DNA of 64,000 bases from Jeotgalibacillus aurantiacus (GTDB lineage Bacteria > Bacillota > Bacilli > Bacillales > Jeotgalibacillaceae): the NCBI RefSeq assembly GCF_020595125.1, contig NZ_JACNMS010000001.1, positions 434,001 through 498,000 on the forward strand. The letters run 5' to 3'. Both the position numbers and the translations under genes were made by a program. Each line of letters starts with the position of its first letter. Positions within the stretch are counted from its first letter, which is position 1. The notes beneath the pieces are model-generated. The model was given only the letters and a program-made list of their open reading frames with translations, did not search any database and was not told the origin of the DNA. Of this stretch, positions 9,016-16,794 are shown one piece after another.

Positions 9016-9828
9016 TTATTTATCTTTTCCCAACTCGATTACCCTCGCTGTACAGCTTTCCATTGCTTCGAGTACAGCACCTCTGAACCTTCCTCTTTCC
9101 AGCGTTTCGACTGCTGCAACGGTTGCTCCACCTGGTGATGTTACCTGATCCTTTAATTCACCCGGATGCTTTCCGGTTTCAAGGACCATTTTGGCTGCAC
9201 CGAGGACTGCCTGTGCAGCTAAACGATACGCCTGATCGCGCTTTAATCCCTGACGCACCCCTCCATCAGCCATCGCTTCAATCATCATATACACATAGGC
9301 CGGAGATGAACCGCTGATTGCAGGGATGGAGTCCATCAATTCTTCAGAGATCACTTCCGTTTTACCAAACGAATGAAATAAATCCTGTACCTGCTTCAGT
9401 TCATGATCTTCAACAAGTCCGTTCACACTGATAGCTGTCATTCCTTCACCGGCAAGTGACGGCGTGTTTGGCATCGTCCGGATTACTTTTAAAGGTTTGC
9501 CTGCAAATGAAACAGTATCCTCCGTTGTTAACCCTGCTGCCATTGTAATGACTAGCGTATGTGCTTTTAAACTGTCTGTTACTTCTGTCAGAACGGCTTT
9601 GTGAAGGTTAGGCGCAACCCCTAAAAACAGTACATCTGCTCTTTCTGCTACCTCTTTATTAGAATCCGTGACTTCTATGCCAAATAAATTCGATACTTTC
9701 GCACGCGTTTCATGCGTAAGAGCACTTGCTAAAATATTTGTTGCGGATATCGTGTTGGATCTGATCATCCCGCCAATCATTGCCTGAGCCATTTTACCGC
9801 AACCGATAAAACCAATTGTCTGATTCAC
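9016..9828 (-). CDS. proC: Pyrroline-5-carboxylate reductase
   Basis: The 270-residue enzyme reduces 1-pyrroline-5-carboxylate to proline with NAD(P)H, the last step of proline synthesis. The Rossmann motif GFIGCGKMAQAM is at residues 6-17. RTMPNTPSLAGEGMTA near 115-130 and SGSSPAYVYMMIEAMADGG near 170-190 are ProC signatures. The C-terminal TSPGGATVAAVETLE is the substrate-binding and dimer region. It starts with GTG at 9828, preceded by GGAGG about 13 bases away. Bacillus carries several paralogues (ProG, ProH, ProI), and I cannot say which this is. The 34-aa membrane peptide gene lies 16 bases upstream and is probably cotranscribed. Confidence 0.93.
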   Translation of the reverse strand: MNQTIGFIGCGKMAQAMIGGMIRSNTISATNILASALTHETRAKVSNLFGIEVTDSNKEVAERADVLFLGVAPNLHKAVLTEVTDSLKAHTLVITMAAGLTTEDTVSFAGKPLKVIRTMPNTPSLAGEGMTAISVNGLVEDHELKQVQDLFHSFGKTEVISEELMDSIPAISGSSPAYVYMMIEAMADGGVRQGLKRDQAYRLAAQAVLGAAKMVLETGKHPGELKDQVTSPGGATVAAVETLERGRFRGAVLEAMESCTARVIELGKDK

Positions 9829-9844
9829 CTATTTATGCCTCCTG

Positions 9845-9949
9845 TTACTTCTTTGCTTTTGATGCAATATACATGATACCTGTTACAAGCACGGCAATCG
9901 AAATTACACTTATGAAAAGGGACGTACTAAAAAGCGGAAAACCTTCCAT
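9845..9949 (-). CDS. Candidate 34-aa single-span membrane peptide upstream of proC
   Basis: ATG at 9949 with an AGGAGAGG ribosome site opens a 34-codon frame ending at TAA 9845-9847. The peptide starts MEGFPLFSTSLFISVISIAV and ends in a positively charged IASKAKK tail, so one membrane segment with a cytoplasmic basic end is expected. The stop is 16 bases before the proC start, whose GGAGG site lies in between. I recognise no family. The ribosome site, the helix-forming composition and the operon position argue for a real gene. Confidence 0.5.
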   Translation of the reverse strand: MEGFPLFSTSLFISVISIAVLVTGIMYIASKAKK

Positions 9950-10107
9950 CTGTCATCTTCCTCTCCTGTCTATCATTGGTATTACTATCGCACATTCAAT
10001 TAAAAAAAGAAACGGATTGTCCGTTACGATGACGCAACCCTCATCTGATATGACTAAAAATCGGTGATCATTAACTTTTTGTAAAAAATCAATTTTTGCG
10101 GTTGCGC

Positions 10108-10127
10108 ATATAAGCATATGCCTATAT
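10108..10127. promoter_or_regulatory. Putative operator of the arsR-arsB-arsC operon
   Basis: ATATA (10108-10112) and TATAT (10123-10127) flank the perfect palindrome GCATATGC (10114-10121) about 45 bases before arsR. This is the kind of AT-rich dyad bound by ArsR/SmtB repressors. Confidence 0.5.
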
Positions 10128-10170
10128 ACTAATCACCGGAAACAAAGAATAATGGATTGAGGTGATGAGT

Positions 10171-10518
10171 ATGCTTGCACAGGATGCAATTTCGATCGAA
10201 AAGGCTTCGGCCGCTTTAAAACTGATGGGTGATAAAACCCGATTAACGATGCTGCGAATCCTGGCTGATCATGATTGCTGCGTATGTGAGTTCGTTGAAA
10301 TCTTTCAAATGAGTCAGCCTTCTGTCAGTCAGCATGTGCGCAAAATGAAAGATATCGGAATGATTAAGGAACAGCGACGGGGTCAGTGGATTGTTTATTC
10401 GCTGAATGAGCAATTTGAAGGCTATTCCATCATTCAAAGTGTTTTAGCACAGCTTCCTGATCAGGATCATCATTTAGATGAATTGATTCAAAAAGGAAAA
10501 CGTGTATCCTGTAACTAA
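10171..10518 (+). CDS. arsR: ArsR family arsenic-responsive repressor (first copy)
   Basis: This is a 115-residue winged-helix protein of the ArsR/SmtB family. The CCVCEF sequence in the DNA-binding helix region (about residues 35-40) gives the paired cysteines that bind As(III) or Sb(III) in ArsR, and MSQPSVSQHVRKMKDIGMI is the recognition helix and wing. Binding of arsenite is expected to release it from the operator upstream. GAGGTG sits six bases before ATG 10171; in-frame GTG 10162 and ATG 10165 are possible but less well placed. It is the first gene of the arsR-arsB-arsC-hesB-like operon, 18 bases before arsB. Confidence 0.88.
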   Translation: MLAQDAISIEKASAALKLMGDKTRLTMLRILADHDCCVCEFVEIFQMSQPSVSQHVRKMKDIGMIKEQRRGQWIVYSLNEQFEGYSIIQSVLAQLPDQDHHLDELIQKGKRVSCN

Positions 10519-10536
10519 ATTGAAGGAGTTTAATTC

Positions 10537-11832
10537 ATGGATATTTTTTTAGCAATTCTTATTTTCCTGATCACCCTGACGCTTGTCATCTGGCAGCCTA
10601 AGGGACTTGGTATCGGATGGTCTGCCTGCGGAGGCGCCATTATCGCTTTACTGATTGGGGTCGTTTCCATGCAGGATGTCGTTGATGTGACCTCTATCGT
10701 TTGGAATGCCACCCTGACATTCGTTGCCCTTATTATTATCTCTCTCATATTAGATGAGATTGGATTTTTCGAATGGTCTGCTCTTCATATGGCCCGTTTC
10801 GCAAAGGGCAGCGGGATCAAAATGTTTATTTACGTGACCCTTCTTGGTGCAGTCGTTGCAGCATTTTTCGCCAATGACGGAGCGGCTTTGATTTTAACAC
10901 CGATTGTTCTTGCAATGGTGCGTAACCTGAATTTCAAAGAGGCCATGATCCTTCCATTCATTATGGCCAGCGGATTTATTGCGGATACAGCTTCCCTGCC
11001 GCTGATCGTCAGTAACCTTGTGAATATCGTATCAGCTGACGTGTTTGGCATTGGATTTGCTGAGTATGCGAGCCGTATGATTATCCCTAACTTCTTCAGT
11101 ATCGGCGCAAGCTTACTCGTTCTCTGGCTGTTTTTCCGTAAAAGCATCCCGGAAAATTATAATATGAGCCAGCTTCGACAGCCACACGAAGCACTGAAAG
11201 ATCCAAAGATGTTCCGTCTTTCATGGGTTGTGCTTGCTGTCCTTTTGATTGGTTATTTCGCAAGTGAATTTACCGGCATTCCGGTTTCTATAATCGCGGG
11301 AATCATCGCGATTATTTTCCTGCTGATTGCACGGAAGAGCCCAGCCGTTCATACAAAAACAGTTGTCAAGGATGCACCATGGGCCATCGTCTTTTTCTCT
11401 ATTGGGATGTATGTCGTTGTGTATGGTCTTCGAAATGCCGGCCTGACTACACTGCTCGCTGATGTGCTGGATGCAACTGCGGATCACGGACTGCTGGCAG
11501 CCACGATGGGAATGGGTTTTATTGCAGCCTTTCTTTCATCGATTATGAATAACATGCCGACCGTTATGATTGATGCGCTGGCTATTCAGGAAACCGCTAC
11601 AACCGGAGCCATTCGTGAAGCACTTATTTATGCGAACGTGATTGGATCAGATCTTGGCCCAAAAATTACACCAATCGGTTCACTCGCTACCTTATTATGG
11701 TTGCATGTATTAAGTAAAAAAGGCTTTACGATCAGCTGGGGATACTATTTTAAAGTCGGCATCATTCTGACAATCCCAACGCTATTCATTACTCTTTTCG
11801 GCCTTTATGTATGGTTATTAATTATTCTGTAA
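10537..11832 (+). CDS. arsB: Arsenite efflux transporter ArsB
   Basis: The 431-residue membrane protein has 11-12 predicted spans of the ArsB/NhaD ion-transporter superfamily. [19 protein letters not shown] (about residues 108-126) and the later [19 protein letters not shown] are the two family half-site motifs, and [19 protein letters not shown] is a conserved ArsB stretch. It exports arsenite or antimonite, driven by proton exchange; no arsA ATPase is present, so it probably works alone. A GAAGGAG site precedes the start. It is followed by arsC 27 bases on, so reduction and export are made together. Confidence 0.93.
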   Translation: MDIFLAILIFLITLTLVIWQPKGLGIGWSACGGAIIALLIGVVSMQDVVDVTSIVWNATLTFVALIIISLILDEIGFFEWSALHMARFAKGSGIKMFIYVTLLGAVVAAFFANDGAALILTPIVLAMVRNLNFKEAMILPFIMASGFIADTASLPLIVSNLVNIVSADVFGIGFAEYASRMIIPNFFSIGASLLVLWLFFRKSIPENYNMSQLRQPHEALKDPKMFRLSWVVLAVLLIGYFASEFTGIPVSIIAGIIAIIFLLIARKSPAVHTKTVVKDAPWAIVFFSIGMYVVVYGLRNAGLTTLLADVLDATADHGLLAATMGMGFIAAFLSSIMNNMPTVMIDALAIQETATTGAIREALIYANVIGSDLGPKITPIGSLATLLWLHVLSKKGFTISWGYYFKVGIILTIPTLFITLFGLYVWLLIIL

Positions 11833-11859
11833 AAAAAATTTATTTAAGGAGAGATTGAT

Positions 11860-12279
11860 ATGTCTAAAAAAACACTATATTTTCTTTGTACTGGAAACTC
11901 CTGCAGAAGCCAGATGGCTGAAGGTTGGGGAAAGAAATTTTTAAGTGATGAGTGGAACGTACTGAGTGCAGGACTTGAAGCACACGGGCTGAACCCTAAT
12001 GCAGTAAAAGCGATGAAAGAAGCCGATATTGATATTTCTAATCAGACTTCTGATACCATCGATCCTGAAATTCTGAATAACGCAGATTTAGTCGTTACGT
12101 TATGCGGCCATGCTGCAGACCACTGTCCGGTTACACCTCCCCATGTAAAACGTGAGCACTGGGGCTTCGATGATCCTGCGAAAGCAGAGGGTACTGAAGA
12201 GGAAAAATGGGCATTCTTCCAGCGCGTACGTGATGAAATCGGTGAACGTATCAAGACATTTGCTGAAACAGGTAGATAA
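11860..12279 (+). CDS. arsC: Thioredoxin-dependent arsenate reductase
   Basis: The 139-residue enzyme belongs to the low-molecular-weight phosphatase-fold arsenate reductases. The catalytic loop CTGNSCRSQ begins at Cys10, and the redox pair Cys82 and Cys89 lies in LCGHAADHC; these match the triple-cysteine relay of B. subtilis and S. aureus ArsC. It reduces arsenate to arsenite using thioredoxin, feeding ArsB. It starts at ATG 11860 with AAGGAGAG upstream and is the third gene of the operon. All catalytic residues are present. Confidence 0.95.
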   Translation: MSKKTLYFLCTGNSCRSQMAEGWGKKFLSDEWNVLSAGLEAHGLNPNAVKAMKEADIDISNQTSDTIDPEILNNADLVVTLCGHAADHCPVTPPHVKREHWGFDDPAKAEGTEEEKWAFFQRVRDEIGERIKTFAETGR

Positions 12280-12387
12280 GCAGCTGCAAAGCATTTGACC
12301 TTTACGGAATGTTCGTGCAGGATTATGATGGTGAAGAAGGTGTGAACCGCCTCCTTGTGGAATTGAATAAAAAAGGAGTGAATATAG

Positions 12388-12663
12388 ATGGTGATTACCG
12401 ATACAGCCAAACAAGCGCTGCTCGAACTATTCGACCGGTACGATAACGATAATGTCCGTATTTATTTTGCGGGACAGGGGGACGGTACCCCTGATCTCGG
12501 TCTCGGGATCGACCCTCCTGAGGAAAACGATATCGTCTGGGAAATCAACAGCATCAAAGTAGCGATTGACCCTCAGATCCTTTTCGTAGCCGAAAATATC
12601 ACACTCGATGTCCAGGACACGCCGGACGGCAGAGGAGTCGTGATCACAAGCAATACACATTAA
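12388..12663 (+). CDS. HesB/IscA-fold protein lacking all cysteines
   Basis: The 91-residue protein has the layout of the HesB/IscA family: an N-terminal VITDTAKQALLELF helix, a beta-rich core and a C-terminal TLDVQDTPDGRGVVI segment. VRIYFAGQGDGTPDLGLGID aligns with the part of HesB-like proteins that usually holds a cysteine or selenocysteine. This protein has no cysteine at all, so it cannot hold a cluster in the usual way. AAAAGGAGTG precedes ATG 12388. It closes the arsenic operon, so a role linked to arsenic or antimony is plausible but unproven. Confidence 0.65.
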   Translation: MVITDTAKQALLELFDRYDNDNVRIYFAGQGDGTPDLGLGIDPPEENDIVWEINSIKVAIDPQILFVAENITLDVQDTPDGRGVVITSNTH

Positions 12664-12714
12664 TATAAAAAAGACGTCCTCATTTAATAATTTGCGGACG
12701 TCTTTTTTATATTA
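12661..12714. terminator. Shared bidirectional terminator of the two arsenic operons
   Basis: A perfect 19-bp inverted repeat (12661-12679 with 12696-12714, 16-nt loop) contains the stop codons of both the HesB-like gene (+) and the 31-aa gene (-). A and T runs at both edges allow termination in both directions. Confidence 0.9.
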
Positions 12715-12807
12715 ATTGACCTTTATTTCTCTCATCTCCAGCACCTTCAATTGTCTGGATGATTTATCCTGATCTTTTTTCTTTTTTAATAACCATTTTT
12801 TGAACAT
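12712..12807 (-). CDS. Candidate 31-aa basic peptide, last gene of the second arsenic operon
   Basis: ATG at 12807 follows a GATGAGGTGA ribosome site and opens 31 codons to TAA 12712-12714. The peptide starts MFKKWLLKKKKDQDKSSRQL and is strongly basic with a short amphipathic N-terminus. Its stop codon lies inside the arm of the shared terminator, as expected for the last gene of a unit. It resembles the neighbouring 27-aa peptide in its opening (MFKKWLL against MLKKLLS) but lacks the cysteines. I know no family for it. Confidence 0.45.
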   Translation of the reverse strand: MFKKWLLKKKKDQDKSSRQLKVLEMREIKVN

Positions 12808-12945
12808 GTTGTCTCACCTCATCACTATCATGACCCCGTTCATTAGCAATTTATACCCGGCAATTCCGCAATATAATCCTCGAAATCGTTTACGGATGTG
12901 TTACGGAGATTGAGATTTTGTAAATGAGACAAATGGTTGTATCTT

Positions 12946-13029
12946 TTACTTTTTCACTTCAACGATTTTCACTTCGCAACACGTTTGTTTTTTCTCTGTT
13001 TTAAATAATGAAAGCAGTTTTTTCAGCAT
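12946..13029 (-). CDS. Candidate 27-aa Cys-Cys peptide following the permease
   Basis: A near-ideal AAGGAGGTGA site leads to ATG 13029, giving 27 codons ending at TAA 12946-12948. The peptide is a basic amphipathic start (MLKKLLSLFKTEKK) followed by QTCCEVKIVEVKK. The vicinal cysteine pair could bind As(III), Sb(III) or another thiophilic metal. It sits 32 bases after the ArsP-like permease stop and in the same direction, so it is likely part of that operon, perhaps as a small metal carrier or a pump partner. Small CC-motif proteins next to such permeases are known from memory, but I cannot name this one. Confidence 0.6.
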   Translation of the reverse strand: MLKKLLSLFKTEKKQTCCEVKIVEVKK

Positions 13030-13061
13030 GTACGTTCACCTCCTTATTAAGATATCACTGT

Positions 13062-13925
13062 TCAAATCAGGTAAAAAATAAAACCTGATAAAGAAGCCAT
13101 AGATAAAACAGATAAGATAAAAACAGCGACCAGTTGTATTCGGAATATAGATTTAAGCAATACAACCTCAGGCAGGCTTGCACCGGCAGAACTGATCAAT
13201 AATGCCATAATGGGGCCCAATGCCATCCCTTTTAACAGAAGAACCTGTGAAATTGGGATCATACTGGAAAGACGGATATAGAGTGGGATTCCGAGCACTG
13301 CCGCAGCCGGAATCAACCACCATGCCCCGTGTCCAAAATTAGCTGCAATCCAATCCGCTGGAACAAGTCCATGTATCCCTGCTCCAATGGCAGCACCGAT
13401 TATCAAGAATGGAAATACCGATTTCATCATTTTTCCTGTTTCCGCCAACGCACCTATAACGTTCCACCCTGCCTTTACGTTTGGACTATATCCTTCAAGA
13501 ATCACCGGCTTTACATATTTTTCGAAACCGAATTTCTCAAGTGCAAAACCAAGGATGACAGAAAATACTGCCGTGATCACTGTATAAACAACGGTAACTT
13601 CCCACCCCAGGATGACACCCATGACCGTAAGAATGGTTGGATCAAGCAGCGGTGATGAAAACAAAAACACCATCGTCAAACCAAATGGCACCCGGTTTTT
13701 CAGCATGTTTACGACGACTGGGATCGTTGAACAGGAACAGAAAGGCGTAATAAATGCAAAAATGAGTGCAAAACCCCCAGCCTTCCATTTTGATCGAATT
13801 TTTAAATAACGCTCTATCCTCTCATACGGAATCCAGCTCTGCAAAATGGATAATAGGAAAGATAGAAAGACAAACAAAACCGTTAACTCAAGAGCAATCC
13901 ATAAGAACGTTTCAAACACAACCAT
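13062..13925 (-). CDS. ArsP-like permease (Pfam ArsP_1/DUF318 type)
   Basis: The 287-residue protein has about eight membrane segments. The PFCSCSTIPVVVNML sequence (about residues 61-75) and FLFSSPLLDPTIL (about 87-99) are hallmarks of the predicted permease family that includes ArsP, a trivalent organoarsenical exporter. The CSC cysteines lie in a membrane segment and could bind thiophilic metalloids. It follows a second ArsR gene across an intergenic operator and is followed by the Cys-Cys peptide, which supports metalloid export. Other members handle different ions, so the substrate is inferred from context. Confidence 0.78.
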   Translation of the reverse strand: MVVFETFLWIALELTVLFVFLSFLLSILQSWIPYERIERYLKIRSKWKAGGFALIFAFITPFCSCSTIPVVVNMLKNRVPFGLTMVFLFSSPLLDPTILTVMGVILGWEVTVVYTVITAVFSVILGFALEKFGFEKYVKPVILEGYSPNVKAGWNVIGALAETGKMMKSVFPFLIIGAAIGAGIHGLVPADWIAANFGHGAWWLIPAAAVLGIPLYIRLSSMIPISQVLLLKGMALGPIMALLISSAGASLPEVVLLKSIFRIQLVAVFILSVLSMASLSGFIFYLI

Positions 13926-13936
13926 ACACCCCTTAA

Positions 13937-13952
13937 ATCAAATTTTTTTGAT
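13937..13952. promoter_or_regulatory. ATCAA-N6-TTGAT operator in front of the permease
   Basis: ATCAA-ATTTTT-TTGAT lies 11 bases before the permease start. The same 5-6-5 dyad occurs twice more upstream of arsR (14330-14345 and 14388-14403). Confidence 0.7.
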
Positions 13953-13988
13953 ATATTAACGAAATGAGGAGCCTCCCGTTCAGAGAGG

Positions 13989-14312
13989 CTAACACGCTGA
14001 ATCTTCATTTCGGAACAAACAGCATAATGCCGGCGATAAAACTTCATTTACTCCCTCATTCCGAATCGAATAATAGTTCCACGTTCCCTTCTTCTCAACA
14101 TTCAAAAAACCGGCATCCAGCAGTTGTTTTAAATGATAAGACAATTTAGATTGAGGCATTGCAATGTGTTCAGCCAGATCACATACGCACAACGATTGAT
14201 GCTTTTGAATTAAATGCATGATCTCCAGACGCTTGTGATCAGAAAGCGCTTTGAATTTTTTTTCATATAATTTAAAAGTATCCGTAGTTGGTAACAATTC
14301 GACCATGGTCAT
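13989..14312 (-). CDS. arsR: ArsR family repressor (second copy)
   Basis: The 107-residue winged-helix protein has the ArsR metal motif LCVCDLAEHI near residue 41 and the recognition segment MPQSKLSYHLKQLLDAGFLN. It also has a C-terminal pair in PALCCLF and a final cysteine. It is distinct from the first ArsR, which lacks the C-terminal cysteines. An AAGGAG site precedes the ATG at 14312. Three matching dyads (two before this gene, one before the permease) are its probable operators, giving autorepression plus direct control of the permease. The inducer is probably a trivalent arsenical or antimonial. Confidence 0.87.
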   Translation of the reverse strand: MTMVELLPTTDTFKLYEKKFKALSDHKRLEIMHLIQKHQSLCVCDLAEHIAMPQSKLSYHLKQLLDAGFLNVEKKGTWNYYSIRNEGVNEVLSPALCCLFRNEDSAC

Positions 14313-14329
14313 GATCAGCAGCTCCTTTA

Positions 14330-14345
14330 ATCAAATTTACTTGAT
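14330..14345. promoter_or_regulatory. ATCAA-N6-TTGAT operator next to the second arsR
   Basis: ATCAA-ATTTAC-TTGAT lies 18 bases upstream of the arsR start and is followed by AT-rich sequence suited to a promoter. Confidence 0.7.
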
Positions 14346-14387
14346 ATATAAAGCATACCCTTCCTAAAACAAATCGTCAATTATTAA

Positions 14388-14403
14388 ATCAAAAAAAATT
14401 GAT
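14388..14403. promoter_or_regulatory. Upstream copy of the ATCAA-N6-TTGAT operator
   Basis: ATCAA-AAAAAA-TTGAT is the third copy of the dyad. It lies 58 bases from the previous copy, close to 5.5 helical turns. Confidence 0.6.
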
Positions 14404-14478
14404 TTAATATTTTTTATTCTTGCGAAATCATACCACTAATTGAACTTATTTATATTCGAGCATGGCACGCACTTGAAC

Positions 14479-14597
14479 ATTGTGAGGTTGTAATGGGAGT
14501 TCGTGAGGTTATTCGCTGAATTCGTCAGCTTACCACCGCAATTCGTGAGCTCACACCACAAGTTTGTCAGCTTCTCACGGAATTTGTCAGTTCAGTG
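14479..14597. repeat. 21-bp-period array A (core TTCGTGAG, six units)
   Basis: Cores GTGAG or GTCAG start at 14482, 14503, 14524, 14545, 14566 and 14586, spaced 21, 21, 21, 21 and 20. The consensus TTYGTSAGCTT is the reverse complement of the array G core. The rest of each unit varies. It lies between the second arsR and the ATP-grasp ligase gene. Confidence 0.75.
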
Positions 14598-14635
14598 ATA
14601 TTTGGCCTACACCGCCACAACCGCTCGCAATAAGA

Positions 14636-14662
14636 AAACCCCCATCCAAAGGACAGGGGTCT
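14636..14662 (-). terminator. Terminator of the SAM-riboswitch operon
   Basis: On the reverse strand GACCCCTGTCC and GGATGGGGGT pair around TTT and are followed by TTTTC. Confidence 0.7.
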
Positions 14663-14669
14663 CTATTTA

Positions 14670-15623
14670 TTATGCATTTACAACCGGAGCAACCTTTGCA
14701 AGCTCCTGCTTCAGATGATTCGCAAGCTCAAGCATACCGAACTTACCATGCTTCGCCTCAGCATCAGCATTGTAATTCGTGTTTGTGTTGATATCATATA
14801 CATAAATCTGTCCATTCTTATCCTTGATAAACTCGATGCCTGCCACGGCAATGTCGTTTTTCTCAAGGAATGTTTCAAGCTGAAGGATAAGTGGATCCTC
14901 AAAATTCTCCACAACCTGAAACTTAGGTTTTTCTTCAACTTCTTCCCCTACCGGACAGAATAAATCCCCGATCTGGCAGGCGTCAGCCGGGCAAAGCTCA
15001 AAGCCTTCTGACGTATCCACTCTGACAGCGTAGATAAATTTCCCGCCGACAAACTCACAGCGCGTGATATACGGCTCAGGTGCTTCAATATACTCTTGAA
15101 TCAGTGTAATGCCGTCTACCGGAAGCTCAAAATCATCACCATTCACATATTCCTTTAAACCTTCAATGGAATGAAACAGCTGGACACCAAGACCTTTCCC
15201 TGCCCGGTTGTGCTTTGTGATAAAAGAGGATTCACCAAGCTTTTCTGCAGCCTGGATAATCTGCTCTTTTCCAACTGCGGCAATCGTTTTTGGCGTCTTG
15301 ATACCATGAGATTGCAACGCTGTATACTGATTCACTTTACTGACTTCAAGACGAAGAGCACGCGATCCATTGAGAACGCGACGGCCATGCTGCTCAAGCC
15401 AGGCTAGGACCGACTCTGTTAATTCGGGTGCGAAACGGTGTCCGCGCGTATGAGATGAGGCACTCATTCTGCTGTAAAATACACCTTCAGGCGGCTCTTC
15501 TGTTAAATCCACAATTCCCTCGTCTAAATGCCAGACTTCATAAGGAACCTCTAATTCTTCAAGACGCTTCGTTAAATGAACCGTCCACTCATCATTTTCA
15601 TGTAATACATATACTTTACTCAT
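14670..15623 (-). CDS. RimK-type ATP-grasp ligase in an S-box operon
   Basis: The 317-residue protein is an ATP-grasp enzyme of the RimK/glutathione-synthetase type: an N-terminal pre-ATP-grasp region (about 1-95), the ATP-binding subdomain, and a C-terminal catalytic region ending in AGIEFIKDKNGQIYVYDINT, where the acidic and Asn residues bind Mg2+. Such enzymes join a carboxylate, activated as acyl phosphate, to an amine or thiol. A GAAGGAGTGAC site precedes ATG 15623, 20 bases after the monooxygenase stop, so both genes are read from the SAM-riboswitch promoter. This suggests a sulfur-related substrate, but none can be named. Confidence 0.8.
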   Translation of the reverse strand: MSKVYVLHENDEWTVHLTKRLEELEVPYEVWHLDEGIVDLTEEPPEGVFYSRMSASSHTRGHRFAPELTESVLAWLEQHGRRVLNGSRALRLEVSKVNQYTALQSHGIKTPKTIAAVGKEQIIQAAEKLGESSFITKHNRAGKGLGVQLFHSIEGLKEYVNGDDFELPVDGITLIQEYIEAPEPYITRCEFVGGKFIYAVRVDTSEGFELCPADACQIGDLFCPVGEEVEEKPKFQVVENFEDPLILQLETFLEKNDIAVAGIEFIKDKNGQIYVYDINTNTNYNADAEAKHGKFGMLELANHLKQELAKVAPVVNA

Positions 15624-15643
15624 GCTGTCACTCCTTCAAGTTG

Positions 15644-16702
15644 TTACGCATTGACCTGCTTTAGCAGTTTACGCTTTTCTTCAACCAGTGGCATAACCTT
15701 CTTTGAGAAACGCTCCATCTCTTCAAGCTGCGGAGAGAATTGAAGCAGTAACAGGTCAAGACCTGCATTTTCATAAGCAACAATCCGGTCAGCAATCTGC
15801 TCAGGTGTCCCAATTAAATTAGGACGCAGTCCGCGGTTGGAAACCGAATAATCCATTAGCTTTACCTGCTGCTCTAGCTGGGATTTGCTGACGAAATCAT
15901 TATACCCGGCATATCCGCTTACATCTTTCACGTCTGTGATGCGCTCAAGCTCAGCCTGAACCTCTTCCTCCGTATCACGGCAAATGATAAACGCGGCCAT
16001 TCCGAATGAACCGAACGGATCTTTTCCTGCTGCAGCGCGGCGTGTCTTCATGTCGGCAATTTTCGTTTCGATTTCTTCAAGCGTTCCACCGTGCATCACA
16101 TACGAGTCACAGTGCTCAACAATCGATTGCTTACCACGGGGGCTCTCACCGCCTGCATATAGAATCGGATTCGGACGCTGAACCGGTTTAGGCTCAAGCT
16201 TCGTATTTTCAATGTCATAGAATTTTCCTTTGAAGCTGAATGTATCTTCTGTCCAAAGTCCTTTTAAAATCTGAAGGAACTCATCCGTACGCTCATAGCG
16301 CTCATCATGCTCTGTAAATGCGCCGCCGTACTGCTTTGCTTCCTCAGCCCACCATGCAGACACGACATTCAGCGTAAAACGGCCGTTGGAAATATGGTCA
16401 ATATTTGACGCCATTTTAGCAGCTACAGCCGGATTATGAAAGCCCGGACGGATCGCCGTCATGATCTCAATTTTTTCTGTTACAGCTGCAAGTGCAGCAG
16501 CAGTAGACCACGCTTCAATCGAATCACGCTCAGGTCCCTTTATATCATTTAAATATAATTCAGCAATCAGTGTCGTATCATATCCCCAGTTTTCAGCGGA
16601 CTGAATGACCTTTTTTGCATAATCAAAGGTTGGCGGCATGTTTTCATCTTCTACGTTACGCAGCCATCCCCCGAAAATCGGAAGCCAAAATCCATATTTC
16701 AT
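15644..16702 (-). CDS. LLM-class flavin-dependent monooxygenase (SsuD/SfnG-like)
   Basis: The 352-residue protein has the luciferase-like TIM-barrel features of bacterial two-component monooxygenases. AAKMASNIDHISNGRFTLNV, VSAWWAEEAKQYGG and LKGLWTEDTFSFKGKFY match the SsuD/SfnG branch, which cleaves C-S bonds of sulfonates or sulfones using FMNH2 and oxygen. No flavin reductase or sulfonate importer is adjacent. I start it at ATG 16702 (AAAGGAGAG upstream) instead of GTG 16711, which is too close to the ribosome site. A SAM-I riboswitch controls it, so it is made when methionine/SAM is low, consistent with sulfur scavenging. Confidence 0.85.
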   Translation of the reverse strand: MKYGFWLPIFGGWLRNVEDENMPPTFDYAKKVIQSAENWGYDTTLIAELYLNDIKGPERDSIEAWSTAAALAAVTEKIEIMTAIRPGFHNPAVAAKMASNIDHISNGRFTLNVVSAWWAEEAKQYGGAFTEHDERYERTDEFLQILKGLWTEDTFSFKGKFYDIENTKLEPKPVQRPNPILYAGGESPRGKQSIVEHCDSYVMHGGTLEEIETKIADMKTRRAAAGKDPFGSFGMAAFIICRDTEEEVQAELERITDVKDVSGYAGYNDFVSKSQLEQQVKLMDYSVSNRGLRPNLIGTPEQIADRIVAYENAGLDLLLLQFSPQLEEMERFSKKVMPLVEEKRKLLKQVNA

Positions 16703-16746
16703 CTTTTCCACTCTCCTTTAAAAACGGTCGCACGTGATTTTGGGTA

Positions 16747-16775
16747 CAAAAAAACTTCTTCTGAGACAGAAGAAG
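16747..16775 (-). terminator. Intrinsic terminator of the SAM riboswitch
   Basis: On the reverse strand CTTCTTCTG-TCT-CAGAAGAAG is followed by a run of seven T. Upstream CAGAAG sequence can act as the competing antiterminator strand. Confidence 0.88.
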
Positions 16776-16794
16776 ATACTCGCAATACTTCTGT

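Noticed and set aside
12309-12446. 45-codon frame between arsC and the HesB-like gene (MFVQDYDGEEGVNRLLVELN start)
   Set aside because: It looks protein-like in its first half but has no ribosome site and overlaps the well-supported HesB-like start in another frame. It may be a remnant, but I cannot support it.
10100-14400. Arsenic island as part of a plasmid or integrative element
   Set aside because: No integrase, recombinase, transposase or terminal repeats flank it, and base composition looks like the neighbours.
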